This document shows positions 42,767-53,100 of a stretch of DNA of 64,000 bases, one piece after another (within the stretch, counting starts at the first letter, position 1; every line of letters starts with the position of its first letter). This stretch comes from Cryomorphaceae bacterium (GTDB lineage: Bacteria; Bacteroidota; Bacteroidia; Flavobacteriales_D; Sanyastnellaceae): NCBI GenBank assembly GCA_016124575.1, contig WGNM01000007.1, forward strand, positions 62,001 to 126,000, written 5' to 3'. Below the pieces are notes generated by a model, which was not told the DNA's origin, did not search any database, and worked only from the letters and a program-made list of their open reading frames with translations. The position numbers and the translations under genes were made by a program.

Positions 42767-45217
42767 ATGAAAATTTCATACGCTTGGCTAAAAGAGCTGT
42801 TTAATCACGGTTTGACGCCAGAACATACAAGTAAAATACTCACTGCAACAGGTTTAGAAGTTGAAGGTGTGGAGTTGATTGAGTCAGTTCCCGGTGGAAT
42901 GATCGGACTCGTGGTAGGAGAAGTTGTGACCCGAGAAAAGCACCCAAATGCTGATCGATTGAGCGTTACAACTGTGAATATTGGCGGCGATGAATTGTTG
43001 CCGATTGTGTGTGGTGCGGCGAATGTAGCTGCCGGACAAAAAGTAATTGTTGCCACCGTTGGAGCCATGCTGTACCCTACATCTGGCGAGCCTTTTCAAA
43101 TCAAAAAGGGAAAAATTCGCGGTGAAGATTCTCATGGGATGATATGTGCTGAAGATGAAATCGGACTGGGGACATCGCACGATGGGATAATGGTTTTGGA
43201 CCCTGTCGCGAAGCCAGGAACGCCACTTGCGGAATATTTCAATATCGAAAGCGATTACTGCTTGGAGATTGGACTGACACCAAACCGTACAGACGCGATG
43301 TCGCACCTCGGCGTAGCCCGCGATTTGCGCGCTGCATCAATGCACAGTGAAGCGGAGTCTATAGACAACGTTCCTGATTTGAAAATGCCTGATGTGTCTG
43401 CATTTAAATCCGCTACAAATCAAGGTACAGCAATCGCCGTTGATGCTCCCGACGCGTGCATACGCTACATGGGAATAAATTTACAGGGCGTAACCGTGGC
43501 TGAATCGCCAGATTGGCTCAAACAACGATTGCGTTGCATTGGTGTGAAGCCGATAAACAATATTGTAGACATCACAAACTACGTTTTGCATGAAGTGGGG
43601 CAGCCTTTGCACGCTTTCGACGCTGCGAAAATTGGCGGTAACAAGGTTGTTGTAAGAAAGGCAAAGGATGGTGAGAAATTTACCACGCTTGATGGCATTG
43701 AACGCACCTTGGACAGTAGCGACTTGATGATTTGTGATGAGCAAAAACCGATGTGTATTGCTGGTGTATTTGGCGGACAACACAGCGGAATTTCGGATCA
43801 AACAACAGATGTTTTCATTGAAAGCGCAGTCTTCGATCCTGTTTTTGTCCGCAAAACAGCCCGCCGCCATTTGTTGCACACCGATGCTTCTTACCGTTTT
43901 GAGCGCGGCGTAGACCCTACTTTAACACCTTATGCACTTCAAAGAGCGGCGCTTTTAATGGTAGAAATAGCTGGAGGAACAATATCTTCTTCGGTAACCG
44001 ACTTTTACCCTACCCCATTGGAAAAAGCGCGCATTGAGGTGAACATGAAATCGTTGAACACCTTCATTGGCAAGACCTTCGAATCGAGCAAAGTAGAAGC
44101 CGTTTTGAAATCACTCGATTTTGCGATTGTTTCTAGCAACGCTGACCTGTTGGTGGTAGATGCGCCCTTGTACCGTCTTGATGTTACCCGACAAGCCGAC
44201 GTGGCCGAAGAGCTTTTGCGCATTGTTGGCTACGACAGCATTGAGATACCTACCCAGGTGCATGCTTCGATGTCGTACCGCCAACGTCCGGATGCTGAGC
44301 ATGAAATGCAGCGCGTGGCCGACATGCTGGTGGCCCGCGGATACACCGAATCGATGTCGAACTCGCTCACCAAATCACACTACAACACCCTCATCGATAG
44401 AGAAGATTTGAGTGAAAAGACGGCAGTGAAGATCAAGAACCCGCTGAGTGGTGATTTGGGGCAGCTTCGTCAGACATTGCTTTACCAAGCATTGGAGATG
44501 GTTGAGCGGAATATGAATCAGCGCAATAGCGACATACGATCTTTTGAATTCGGCCGTATTTACCACGAAGAAGAAGGCAACATTGTAGAACGTGGAAGGT
44601 TGGCTTTGTGGGCGTGTGGATATGACGGGCCAGAAAGTTGGGAGCAGCCACAGCGTCAAAGCACATTCTACACCCTGCGCAGTGGCGTGGATGCGGTGAT
44701 GGCGAAACTCGGACTTCAAAAAATGGTTAGTGAGCAGCCCTACAACCACCCGTTTTACACCGATAGCATTGCACTGATGGCTGGCAAAAAACAAGTTGGC
44801 CACATGGGTGTTTTGTCGGCGCAAATGATCAAAGCCTTCGACATAAAGCAAGGAGTGATTTACGGTGAACTTGACTGGGATGCGCTGATGCAACTCACAG
44901 CCAAGGCAACTGTTGTATTTGCAGATTTGCCGCGTTTCCCTGGCGTGCGAAGAGATTTATCGCTTTTGATAGACACCGGGGTGACGTTCAAAACCATTCG
45001 CGACATCGCACTAAAAACAGAGACCAGTATTTTGCGGGAAGTGGGGTTGTTTGACGTGTATGAAGGGAAGAACCTAGAGGCAGGGAAGAAAAGCTATGCC
45101 GTTTCATTTGCTTTGCAAGACGATAAAGGCACCTTGACAGACAAGCGGATAGATAAGACTATGGAGCGCATACAACAAGCGCTTGAGCAAGAAGTTGGGG
45201 CACGTTTGAGATCATAA
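42767..45217 (+). CDS. pheT: Phenylalanyl-tRNA synthetase beta subunit
   Basis: 816 residues, full length. Order: core start MKISYAWLKELFN; tRNA-binding domain (about 40-155, GLVVGEVVTREKHPNADRLS, LPIVCGAANV); B3/B4 editing domain (about 210-400, PINNIVDITNYVLHEVGQPL, GVFGG); B5 domain (about 410-480); catalytic-like domain (about 490-690) that packs on PheS; and the C-terminal anticodon-binding FDX-ACB domain (about 725-816, FPGVRRDLSLLIDTGVTF). The partner pheS lies 8 kb upstream on the other strand. The acyltransferase gene follows after 7 bp. Confidence 0.97.
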   Translation: MKISYAWLKELFNHGLTPEHTSKILTATGLEVEGVELIESVPGGMIGLVVGEVVTREKHPNADRLSVTTVNIGGDELLPIVCGAANVAAGQKVIVATVGAMLYPTSGEPFQIKKGKIRGEDSHGMICAEDEIGLGTSHDGIMVLDPVAKPGTPLAEYFNIESDYCLEIGLTPNRTDAMSHLGVARDLRAASMHSEAESIDNVPDLKMPDVSAFKSATNQGTAIAVDAPDACIRYMGINLQGVTVAESPDWLKQRLRCIGVKPINNIVDITNYVLHEVGQPLHAFDAAKIGGNKVVVRKAKDGEKFTTLDGIERTLDSSDLMICDEQKPMCIAGVFGGQHSGISDQTTDVFIESAVFDPVFVRKTARRHLLHTDASYRFERGVDPTLTPYALQRAALLMVEIAGGTISSSVTDFYPTPLEKARIEVNMKSLNTFIGKTFESSKVEAVLKSLDFAIVSSNADLLVVDAPLYRLDVTRQADVAEELLRIVGYDSIEIPTQVHASMSYRQRPDAEHEMQRVADMLVARGYTESMSNSLTKSHYNTLIDREDLSEKTAVKIKNPLSGDLGQLRQTLLYQALEMVERNMNQRNSDIRSFEFGRIYHEEEGNIVERGRLALWACGYDGPESWEQPQRQSTFYTLRSGVDAVMAKLGLQKMVSEQPYNHPFYTDSIALMAGKKQVGHMGVLSAQMIKAFDIKQGVIYGELDWDALMQLTAKATVVFADLPRFPGVRRDLSLLIDTGVTFKTIRDIALKTETSILREVGLFDVYEGKNLEAGKKSYAVSFALQDDKGTLTDKRIDKTMERIQQALEQEVGARLRS

Positions 45218-45224
45218 ATCGCGT

Positions 45225-46496
45225 ATGAAGACAAGCACACGTTCATGGTTGTATACATTGATGTTCCCATCGGTGTACGCTGCTGCGCGCTTGTTTTTCA
45301 GACGATTTAAAGTGATTGGTTCAGATAACTTCCCAAAAGGAAAAAAACCCGCAATCGTGGTTTCTAACCACCAAAATGCGTTGATGGATCCTTTGATTTG
45401 CTGCCTAACTGCTCCAAAACAAATGCACTTCCTAACACGAGCAGATGTGTTCAAAACACCCATGTCGAGAAAGTGCGTTCTGGAATTGAACATGATGCCC
45501 GTGTATCGCACACACGACAAAGTCGACGATATGGGCGGGTTGAACAAAGTAACTTTCGACGTTGCCATTGAACGTCTGCACAACGGCGCCGCTGTTGGCA
45601 TATACCCTGAAGGCAATCACGGCAACAAGAAAACGCTTCGTCCGTTCAAAAAAGGATTGGCACGCCTGCTTGAATCAGCAGGTCACCAGTATGCTGATTT
45701 GAAATCGCTCGAAATTGTTGCTGTAGGCATTGACTACAGCAATTACAACAATGCACGCACAGATACGACGGTTGTTTTCAGCAAGCCATTTCGCGTTGAC
45801 GACATTCTATTTTCTGACATGGAAGCCCCTGTTCGTTACCGACTGGTAATGGAAAGGATCAGACAAAAATTATCGGAAGTTATGATTGACCATTCGGTGG
45901 GTCAATATTACACCCTGCGATTGGCAGAGGCGCTGCTGACAGAAAAAACAGCGTGGGAGGAGAAGAAGCTTGTGCTAGACACCATCCGCGACAGCGATAA
46001 AATAACCGAAAAACAAGAACAAGAAATCAAGGCCATCGAACATTTGCTCAGTGAAAACGAACTTGAGCAGATAGACTGGGTAAGATTTTCACGCAATGAC
46101 AAGCCGAACGTTTTGGTGACCGTGATTGCTGTATTGATAGCACTGCCTAGTTTGATCATAAATAGCTTGCCGTGGCAAATAATCTTGGGGCTTACCAAAA
46201 AAGCAGTGAAGGACCCGCATTTCAATAGCACATTTAAATTGGTGTTTAGTTGGATTTTGTTTCCATTATGGGCTTTTCTCGTTGCCTTTTTGCTGCATAA
46301 AATCACTGGATATCACTACCTTATGGCATTTGCAGCAGTTGTGGTGAGTGGCATCGTTTCTCTTCCATTTTTGGATATCATTGCCCTGCGAAAAAGGCAC
46401 CAACGAGCGAAGAAACTCGCGAACACCTCAGCAGAAAATTACGCCATTTGGAAAGGCCACGCGGAACAAATGGAGACTATAATTAAAGCCATATGA
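45225..46496 (+). CDS. Lysophospholipid acyltransferase family protein (PlsC-like)
   Basis: 423 residues. Acyltransferase domain about 35-240 with the catalytic block NHQNALMDPL (His-x5-Asp, one residue longer than the canonical NHx4D), the LNMMPVYR block and YPEGNHGNK (substrate phosphate binding). Long C-terminal half with a charged helical region (about 240-290) and two or three membrane segments (about 292-315, 340-365, 370-390). This longer form is typical of Bacteroidota and transfers acyl groups in phospholipid or related lipid synthesis; the substrate is not known. It overlaps the next gene by 4 bp. Confidence 0.88.
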   Translation: MKTSTRSWLYTLMFPSVYAAARLFFRRFKVIGSDNFPKGKKPAIVVSNHQNALMDPLICCLTAPKQMHFLTRADVFKTPMSRKCVLELNMMPVYRTHDKVDDMGGLNKVTFDVAIERLHNGAAVGIYPEGNHGNKKTLRPFKKGLARLLESAGHQYADLKSLEIVAVGIDYSNYNNARTDTTVVFSKPFRVDDILFSDMEAPVRYRLVMERIRQKLSEVMIDHSVGQYYTLRLAEALLTEKTAWEEKKLVLDTIRDSDKITEKQEQEIKAIEHLLSENELEQIDWVRFSRNDKPNVLVTVIAVLIALPSLIINSLPWQIILGLTKKAVKDPHFNSTFKLVFSWILFPLWAFLVAFLLHKITGYHYLMAFAAVVVSGIVSLPFLDIIALRKRHQRAKKLANTSAENYAIWKGHAEQMETIIKAI

Positions 46497-47548
46497 CATA
46501 CAGAATCAACGGATTTCAGCATATCGGAGTAGCGGTAAAAGACATGGATAGCTCCCTGCGTTTCTACCGTAAGTTTTTTGGTTTGGACATCCCTTTTTTC
46601 GACAGTGTAGCGGCAGCGCCGCTGATGAAAGTGTACACACGGAATGAAGTCATCACCAAGCGTGCATCGATGATTTTAAATTTAAAAGGCGGGTGTGCCA
46701 TGGAAGTTATCCGCGCCACCAGTTTTGAACCCAAAGGTCCTGTTTTCGAGCCTCAGCTAGGTGATCACGGCATTTTCGTTGTCCAAATCAAGACTCCTGA
46801 TATATACAAAAGCCACAAATTTTGCTTAGCTGCTCCTGAAGTTACACCTACCGATATTACAGAACGTGCCACAGGAGAGAAGACCTTTTTTATAAAAGAC
46901 CTCGACGGAAATAATTTTCAGTATGTAGAAGGTGGCGATTGGTACACCAATACAGAGCACCATTCTGGCGGCGTATCGGGCTGCACCATTGGCGTGTCAG
47001 ACGTAGAAAAATCAATCGCATTGTACCGCGACATTTTAGGGTTCGACAAAGTTGTGCTCGATGAGATCGGAAATTTTGCTGACTTCAGCGCATTGTCTGG
47101 AGGTGATCAGAAAGTGCGCCGTGTGGTATTGACCCAAAGCAACATTGGCGGAGGCTTTGGGAAAGTATCGGCACAAACAACCATTGAACTTGTGCAGTCG
47201 CTCGCAAGAACGGGGCGTATGATTTTCGATGAGCGCATTTGGGCTGACCTTGGTTTCGTTCACCTCGGACTGGATGTCCGCGGCATGAAACCCCTCGGCA
47301 AAGTACTAGCAGACCAAGGATTTGGATTTACCTGTGATAGCAACGACGCCCTCGATATGGGAAACACCAAAGTCCACTGCACCTACATCGACGATCCTGA
47401 TAAGACCTGGCTTGAGATGATCGAAGTCCACAAAGTGCCTATCATAGAAAAATGGGGCATCTATTTGAACGTTGAAAAACGTCCGGCCGGCAAGCCCCTG
47501 CCCGATTTCATGTTAAAAGCACTGCGATTTAGCCGCATCAAAGACTAA
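46493..47548 (+). CDS. VOC-family protein with two glyoxalase-like domains
   Basis: 351 residues. Two vicinal-oxygen-chelate domains: about 5-140 (QHIGVAVKDMDSSLRFYRKF) and about 155-320 (GCTIGVSDVEKSIALYRDIL, FVHLGLDVRG). His in QHIGV and FVHLG and acidic residues near LDGNNFQYVEG and WLEMIEVH could bind a metal. The family covers glyoxalases, dioxygenases and resistance proteins, so the reaction is open. It shares ATGA with the acyltransferase, but nothing in the sequence ties it to lipid metabolism. Confidence 0.82.
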   Translation: MTYRINGFQHIGVAVKDMDSSLRFYRKFFGLDIPFFDSVAAAPLMKVYTRNEVITKRASMILNLKGGCAMEVIRATSFEPKGPVFEPQLGDHGIFVVQIKTPDIYKSHKFCLAAPEVTPTDITERATGEKTFFIKDLDGNNFQYVEGGDWYTNTEHHSGGVSGCTIGVSDVEKSIALYRDILGFDKVVLDEIGNFADFSALSGGDQKVRRVVLTQSNIGGGFGKVSAQTTIELVQSLARTGRMIFDERIWADLGFVHLGLDVRGMKPLGKVLADQGFGFTCDSNDALDMGNTKVHCTYIDDPDKTWLEMIEVHKVPIIEKWGIYLNVEKRPAGKPLPDFMLKALRFSRIKD

Positions 47549-47579
47549 TTTGAATGTTTGTAGGTATCGGTAAGAAAGT

Positions 47580-47596
47580 CTTAACTTTCGCTTAAC
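47580..47596. promoter_or_regulatory. CTTAAC direct repeat with 11-bp period (PhoB-box-like operator)
   Basis: CTTAAC (47580-47585), spacer TTTCG, CTTAAC (47591-47596). The 11-bp period is that of PhoB/OmpR-family sites, where each half is one DNA turn. The second copy ends 10 bp before the -7 box at 47607, the spot where activators of this family replace the upstream promoter element. Confidence 0.55.
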
Positions 47597-47606
47597 CTCG
47601 CAGCGG

Positions 47607-47614
47607 TAGCTTTG
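47607..47614 (+). promoter_or_regulatory. -7 promoter box of the two-component operon
   Basis: TAGCTTTG, exact TAnnTTTG match, 24 bp upstream of the ATG at 47639, directly downstream of the CTTAAC repeat. Confidence 0.6.
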
Positions 47615-47638
47615 CAATGGATTTAAAGAGTGCCCAAT

Positions 47639-48316
47639 ATGGACAATAGCAAGATACTTCTGGTAGACGATGAGCAAGACATTCTGGACCTCATCAGGTA
47701 CAATTTGGAGAAGGAAGATTTCACCGTTTTCACCGCTTCAAATGGCAGAGAAGGGATTGAGATAGCGAAGAAAGAACTACCGGATTTGATTTTACTGGAT
47801 GTGATGATGCCTGAGATGGATGGCATGGAGGCATGCACTGAAATACGCACGATTCCTGAACTAGCGGGTGTTATCATTGCTTTTCTCACTGCACGCAGCG
47901 AAGATTACTCTCAAATAGCAGGTTTCGACGCTGGCGCGGATGATTACATAACGAAGCCGATCAAACCTCGAGTTTTGGTATCGCGAGTGAAGGCTTTGCT
48001 TCGTCGGACTTCTGGCAAAGAAGAAACGAATTCGTCGGCAAATAGCAGCGGCATCGTGATCGATAAAGACAGGTACATTGTTTTCAAAGAAGGCGTAGAA
48101 CTGTCATTACCGAAAAAAGAATTTGAGCTACTGAGTCTTCTCATGTCACAACCGGGAAGGGTATTCACACGTGAACTAATACTCTCTAGTGTTTGGGGCA
48201 ACGATGTTATTGTTGGTGATCGCACTATTGACGTTCACATTCGTAAATTGCGTGAAAAATTGGGTGATTCCAATTTCAAAACCGTCAAAGGGGTCGGTTA
48301 CAAATTTGATGATTAA
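47639..48316 (+). CDS. OmpR/PhoB-family response regulator
   Basis: 225 residues from ATG 47639; an in-frame GTG lies three codons earlier. Receiver (1-120) with LLVDDEQDILDL, phospho-acceptor Asp about 51 (LILLDVMMPEMDGMEA) and DYITKPIKPRVL; winged-helix output (about 130-225, LPKKEFELLSLLMSQPGRVF, VGDRTIDVHIRKLREKLG, VKGVGYKFDD). In Bacteroidota this combination with the next gene is the usual PhoB-PhoR-like pair. Its stop shares one base with the kinase ATG (TAATG). The direct repeat ahead suggests it controls its own operon. Confidence 0.94.
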   Translation: MDNSKILLVDDEQDILDLIRYNLEKEDFTVFTASNGREGIEIAKKELPDLILLDVMMPEMDGMEACTEIRTIPELAGVIIAFLTARSEDYSQIAGFDAGADDYITKPIKPRVLVSRVKALLRRTSGKEETNSSANSSGIVIDKDRYIVFKEGVELSLPKKEFELLSLLMSQPGRVFTRELILSSVWGNDVIVGDRTIDVHIRKLREKLGDSNFKTVKGVGYKFDD

Positions 48317-49359
48317 TGTCCATTCAGACGCCGCGTGATGTCGCACTCAGAACCTCGCTCATCATCACGCTATTACTTGTCATCTTGCTTGCAGGCGGGT
48401 ATATTTTCTACACCCTTTTGCCTGTTTGGCTATGGATTCCACTCGGCGCTCTTGTAACGTTCGCTGGAACGTATGGTGTGGTTTACTGGTCTACCGAAAA
48501 GTTCATCTACCAGAAGGTCAAGATCATTTACAAAACCATTCACCGCTTCAAAAGTCAGCGCGACAAACGTCGTGAGATAAACATGAAAGAAGATGTGATG
48601 ACCAAGGTGAACACCGAGGTGATGACATGGGCAGAAGACCGCATCAAAGAGATTACCGATTTGAAGGAGGCTGATTCTTTTCGGAGAGATTTCATCGGCA
48701 ACCTTGCCCACGAGCTGAAAACGCCCATCTTTAATATTCAAGGATACATCCTCACCCTTTTGGAAGGCGCGTTGGAAGACCCAACCAACAACAGGAAGTT
48801 TTTAATGAAAGCTGCCAAAAACGTCGACCGTATAACAGCTCTCATTGAAGACCTTGATTCAATTCATAAAATCGAAAGTTCACGCTACGAGCTCAACACC
48901 TCACGTTTTAACATGGTTGAATTGGCAACCGAAATCGTTGAATCGATGGAGCAAAAAGGAAAGCGCAACGGCATTACGGTGAAGCTCAAAAATCCGAACG
49001 AAAGGCCAATTTTCGTAAAAGCCGACAAACCAAAAATTGAGCAAGTACTCATTAACCTCCTCGTCAACTCCATCAATTATGGCAAAGAAGGTGGTGAAAC
49101 GTTGGTGCGCTTTTACGACATGGAAGACACGTTGCTTATAGAGGTTGCCGACAACGGAATTGGTATTGCACCCGATCACCTATCGCGCATTTTCGAACGC
49201 TTCTACCGCGTTGATAAGTCGAGATCCCGACATGCTGGCGGCTCTGGTTTGGGACTATCGATTGTGAAACACATCATCGACGCTCATGATCAAACCATCA
49301 ATGTGCGTAGCTCTCCAGACATGGGGTCAACCTTTTCTTTTACCCTACAAAAGGACTGA
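48316..49359 (+). CDS. Membrane sensor histidine kinase (PhoR-like)
   Basis: 347 residues. Two membrane helices close together at about 12-31 (LIITLLLVILLAGGYIFYTL) and 33-54, so almost no periplasmic loop, then a linker (about 60-110), HisKA with NLAHELKTPIFNIQGYILTL (His about 138) and HATPase (LINLLVNSINYGKEGG, ADNGIGI, HAGGSGLGLSIVKHII). This layout, sensing in or below the membrane, is that of PhoR-like kinases without a periplasmic domain. It pairs with the preceding regulator. Its last 15 bp overlap the convergent metallo-hydrolase gene. Confidence 0.93.
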   Translation: MSIQTPRDVALRTSLIITLLLVILLAGGYIFYTLLPVWLWIPLGALVTFAGTYGVVYWSTEKFIYQKVKIIYKTIHRFKSQRDKRREINMKEDVMTKVNTEVMTWAEDRIKEITDLKEADSFRRDFIGNLAHELKTPIFNIQGYILTLLEGALEDPTNNRKFLMKAAKNVDRITALIEDLDSIHKIESSRYELNTSRFNMVELATEIVESMEQKGKRNGITVKLKNPNERPIFVKADKPKIEQVLINLLVNSINYGKEGGETLVRFYDMEDTLLIEVADNGIGIAPDHLSRIFERFYRVDKSRSRHAGGSGLGLSIVKHIIDAHDQTINVRSSPDMGSTFSFTLQKD

Positions 49360-50007
49360 GAAACCAGGCCGAACGAAAGGATTGCTCTTCTTCTCATGGC
49401 CTATCGTGGTTTCTGGCCCATGTCCGCAATAAACCACCGTTTCATCCGGCAAAGCATACATCTTTTCTTGAATCGAATGAACCAATTGTTTGGCATCGCA
49501 GCCTGGCAAATCGGTGCGGCCAATGGATCCAAGAAAAAGGACGTCTCCCGCGAATACAACACCTGCACTTTCGAGGTACAGCGCGATATGTCCGGGTGCA
49601 TGACCTGGAACCAAGAGCACTTGAAACTTCATGTCTCCCAGTGCAAACATATCGCCTTCCTTTAAAAAGGCGGTGGGCTTCGGCGATGGATCGTAATTGA
49701 TACCAAACATTTCAGCCGATCGTGTTGCCGTGAGCAAGGTTTGCATCGCATCCAGATGCATAATCGGTTTCAAACCCCATTTATCATATACAAATGCATT
49801 GCCCAACACGTGGTCGATGTGACAGTGCGTGTTGATCAGAGCAACGGGTGTGAGCTCATTGGCATCTAAAAAAGCAACCAATTCTTGTTGCTCATATCGG
49901 TTGCTCATTCCCGGGTCAATGATCACACATTCATTGGCCCCGTTCCAGACTACAAATGTGTTTTCTGAAAAAGGATTGAAGGTAAACTCCTGGATGAAAT
50001 CATTCAT
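49345..50007 (-). CDS. Metallo-beta-lactamase-fold hydrolase (glyoxalase II-like)
   Basis: 220 residues from ATG 50007 (MNDFIQEFTFNPFSENTFVV). Zinc site motif THCHIDH (about 76-82), third His in VPGHAPGHIALYL (about 138), bridging Asp in VFAGDVLFLGSIGRTDLPG (about 155) and a late CGHGPETTIGHEKKSNPFV typical of the glyoxalase II-related group of small hydrolases. It probably hydrolyses a thioester, but the substrate is not shown. Upstream in-frame start (50037) is unsupported. Confidence 0.9.
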   Translation of the reverse strand: MNDFIQEFTFNPFSENTFVVWNGANECVIIDPGMSNRYEQQELVAFLDANELTPVALINTHCHIDHVLGNAFVYDKWGLKPIMHLDAMQTLLTATRSAEMFGINYDPSPKPTAFLKEGDMFALGDMKFQVLLVPGHAPGHIALYLESAGVVFAGDVLFLGSIGRTDLPGCDAKQLVHSIQEKMYALPDETVVYCGHGPETTIGHEKKSNPFVRPGFSVLL

Positions 50008-50154
50008 ATCAAATCGTTTTATCATCTGTCTGCACACAATGTTCAGGCTTTTTGGCGAGGCAGCCCTTTCACGCGCGATTTATCGAACTAATTTTGGCAT
50101 TCCTTAAAACTTTACCATTTCCTTAATCGTTATATTTACCCTTTCAGCCAATAC

Positions 50155-53100
50155 ATGAGTAAAAAGTTTCACGTTCTTACCCTCTTGCTGATGCTTATCA
50201 GCTTGAATGGCTTGTCCCAATTTTATGTCGGGTCGAACCAGGAATTTGGAAAGAACCGTGTGCAATATCGTGACTTCTTTTGGCAATATTACCCTGCTGA
50301 TCGGTTTGAAGTCTATTATTACCAAGGAGGTAAAGACCTCGCTGAATACACCGTTCGCAGCGTGCAAGCCAATCTCGCACAACTTGAAGATCGTTTCGAT
50401 TTCCAACTTACTGAGAAGCTGCAGATTGTGCTGTACAATAAGCAAAGCGAATTCAGACAAAGCAATATCGGAATCACAGGCGACGATGTGTACAACATCG
50501 GTGGCGCTGCGCGGATAGTGGGTTCGAAGCTGTTTTTATACTTCGAAGGAGACTACCTGCAATTTGAGAATATGCTACGCGAAAACCTTTCACGCGTGAT
50601 CTTCAGCCAAATGATGTACGGTGGCGATTGGAAACAAGTCATCAAAAACAATACGCTGCTGAGCATCCCGAAATGGTATGAAGATGGACTCTTATCGTAC
50701 GTTGCCAACCCACTAGACCCGCAAATCATGGCGCGCATCAACGATGGCGTAATTCACAAAAAATACAGAAGGTTCAATCGTTTGGAAGGGGAAGATGCGA
50801 GGGCCGGCGGACACGCCATGTGGAAATACATTGCCGATGTTTATGGCGAGAACGTCATTCCAAACATCTTGTATATGACGCGCATCAGCAAAAATATCGA
50901 AAGCGGTTTCCTGTACGTCTTGGGTGTCAGTTTGAGCTCTCTCGCTGATGAATTTCAAATATATTACGAGCAGCAAGTAAACCAATACGGTTCAGGTAAA
51001 GAGAATCCGGCGTTTAAGCCGTTTTTGAAAGATGCTGCCCTCGCTGAAAAGGTAGCCCAAATGTCGGATCCCGAACAAGCGAAATGGAAAGAAGAAAACT
51101 GGAAACGCCGAATGGGTCAACTGCCCATCAAAGCAAAGAGAAAATACGAATACTCGCAGTTCAAAGCCAGTCCGGATGGTAGATATGTAGCTTTTGCCAC
51201 CCATGAGCAAGGACAATATAAAGTATGGCTGCACGACAAAACGACACGAAAAACCAAGCGGATAGCCAAGAAAGACCACCGTTTGGACCGCATTCAAGAC
51301 AACACGTATCCGATGTTGACTTGGCACCCTACTTCGAAAATTCTGACCTATGTTTTTGAGGCCAAGGGACGGGTTTTCCTCGCGAATTACAACCTTGAAG
51401 AGAAGAAAAACTTAGAAAGAGAGCTGTTTCGCATTGATAAAGTGGTAGACCTCGCCTATTCGGCGGATGGTAGAAAAATGGTATTCTCTGGGGTGAAAGA
51501 AGGACGTAGCGACTTGTACCTCTTTCCCATTGTAGGCAATACCCCAGAGCAAATCACTTTCGATATTTACGATGATCTCTATCCGCGATTTTTGAGCGAT
51601 GGAAATAGCATTATTTTTTCGTCTAACCGACCCGATGACACCCTGCGTACGAATGTCCCTAATGCCCCTTTCGACCGCAATCTTGACGTTTATCTGCTGC
51701 ACCTGAACTCTCGGAAATTGGAGAGCGTAACCAACACTCCCGATGCCAATGAGATTTTTCCTTTTGAATACGATGCCAAGCATTACACCTTTGTAAAAGA
51801 AACCAACGACAAGCGCGACCGGTACATTGCATCTATCGACAGCACCATCGCACGCATCGACACATCGGTGCACTACCGTTATTTTACGGTGAGCAGCCAG
51901 CTCACAAACTTCGCTGATACACCGCTTGAATACGACTTCAATCCGAAAACTGGAAAATGGAGTTTGATATTCTACGAAAATGGAAAAGCAGCGTATTATG
52001 AGGGCGACATCAGCACCGATCGCATTACACGCGTGGGAGAAGGAAAGAAAGATAAAAGCCAAAGCAGTTTTTCAGGCGGTGAATACTTATATATCGAAAG
52101 CTTTGAAGAACCGGGCGAAGTAGACATCGATAACTATCGTTTTGAAGACGATAAAGACGAAGTTGCTTATGAGAAGGAAACGGTAACCATTACCAACAAG
52201 CCTGTAACTGCTGCCGTAGACACCACCAAAAAAGAATTCATACTCCCGAAACCACGCAATTATCGCTTGAATTTCGCGACCGACTATGTCGTAAGTCAGA
52301 TTGACAACACCTTCAACAACCGGTTTTATCAACCGTATACCTCGCCTACTTCGATGTTCCCAGGTATAAGCGGACTGATCAAAATCGGAATCAGCGATTT
52401 GTTCGAAGACTACAAAGTGGTGGGTGGTTTCCGCCTTTCAGGAAGTCTGCAAAACAACGATTACGGAGCTTACTTCGAAGACCTATCAGGGCGAATCGAC
52501 CGCCGCTATCAGTTTCAACGCCAGGCCACACGCCGCATTGTAGACCAGGTGTCTATCATTCAAGTGCACACCCACTCGTTTGAATACCAGTTTAAATACC
52601 CGTTTCACGAATTGTTGAGCATGCGGGCATCGTTGATATACCGTCAAGATCGCTCTGTTTTTCTCAGCACCGACCCTACGAACCTTTCGCGCGCCAATCG
52701 CTTCAACCACAACATCGGAGCTCGCTTGGAATACGTTTTCGACAACACCCTCTCAAAAGGATTAAACTTGTACAACGGTACGCGCTATAAATTTTGGGGT
52801 GAATACTATGTTGACCCGCTGAACCGACAGTCGGATTTGAGTGTGGTAGGTATGGACATCCGCCACTACCAGCGTATTCATCGCAATATGATTTTAGCAC
52901 TGCGTATGTCGGCAAGCACCAGTTTAGGCGCCAAGCGATTGGTTTACTATTTGGGCGGTGTCGACAACTGGTTGTTCCAACGTGTGAACAACGATACCCC
53001 GATTGCAACCGATCAGAATTATGCGTTTCAAACCCTCGCCGCACCGATGCGTGGATTTTGGGTGAACACCCGAAATGGAAATTCTTTCGCATTGTTGAAT

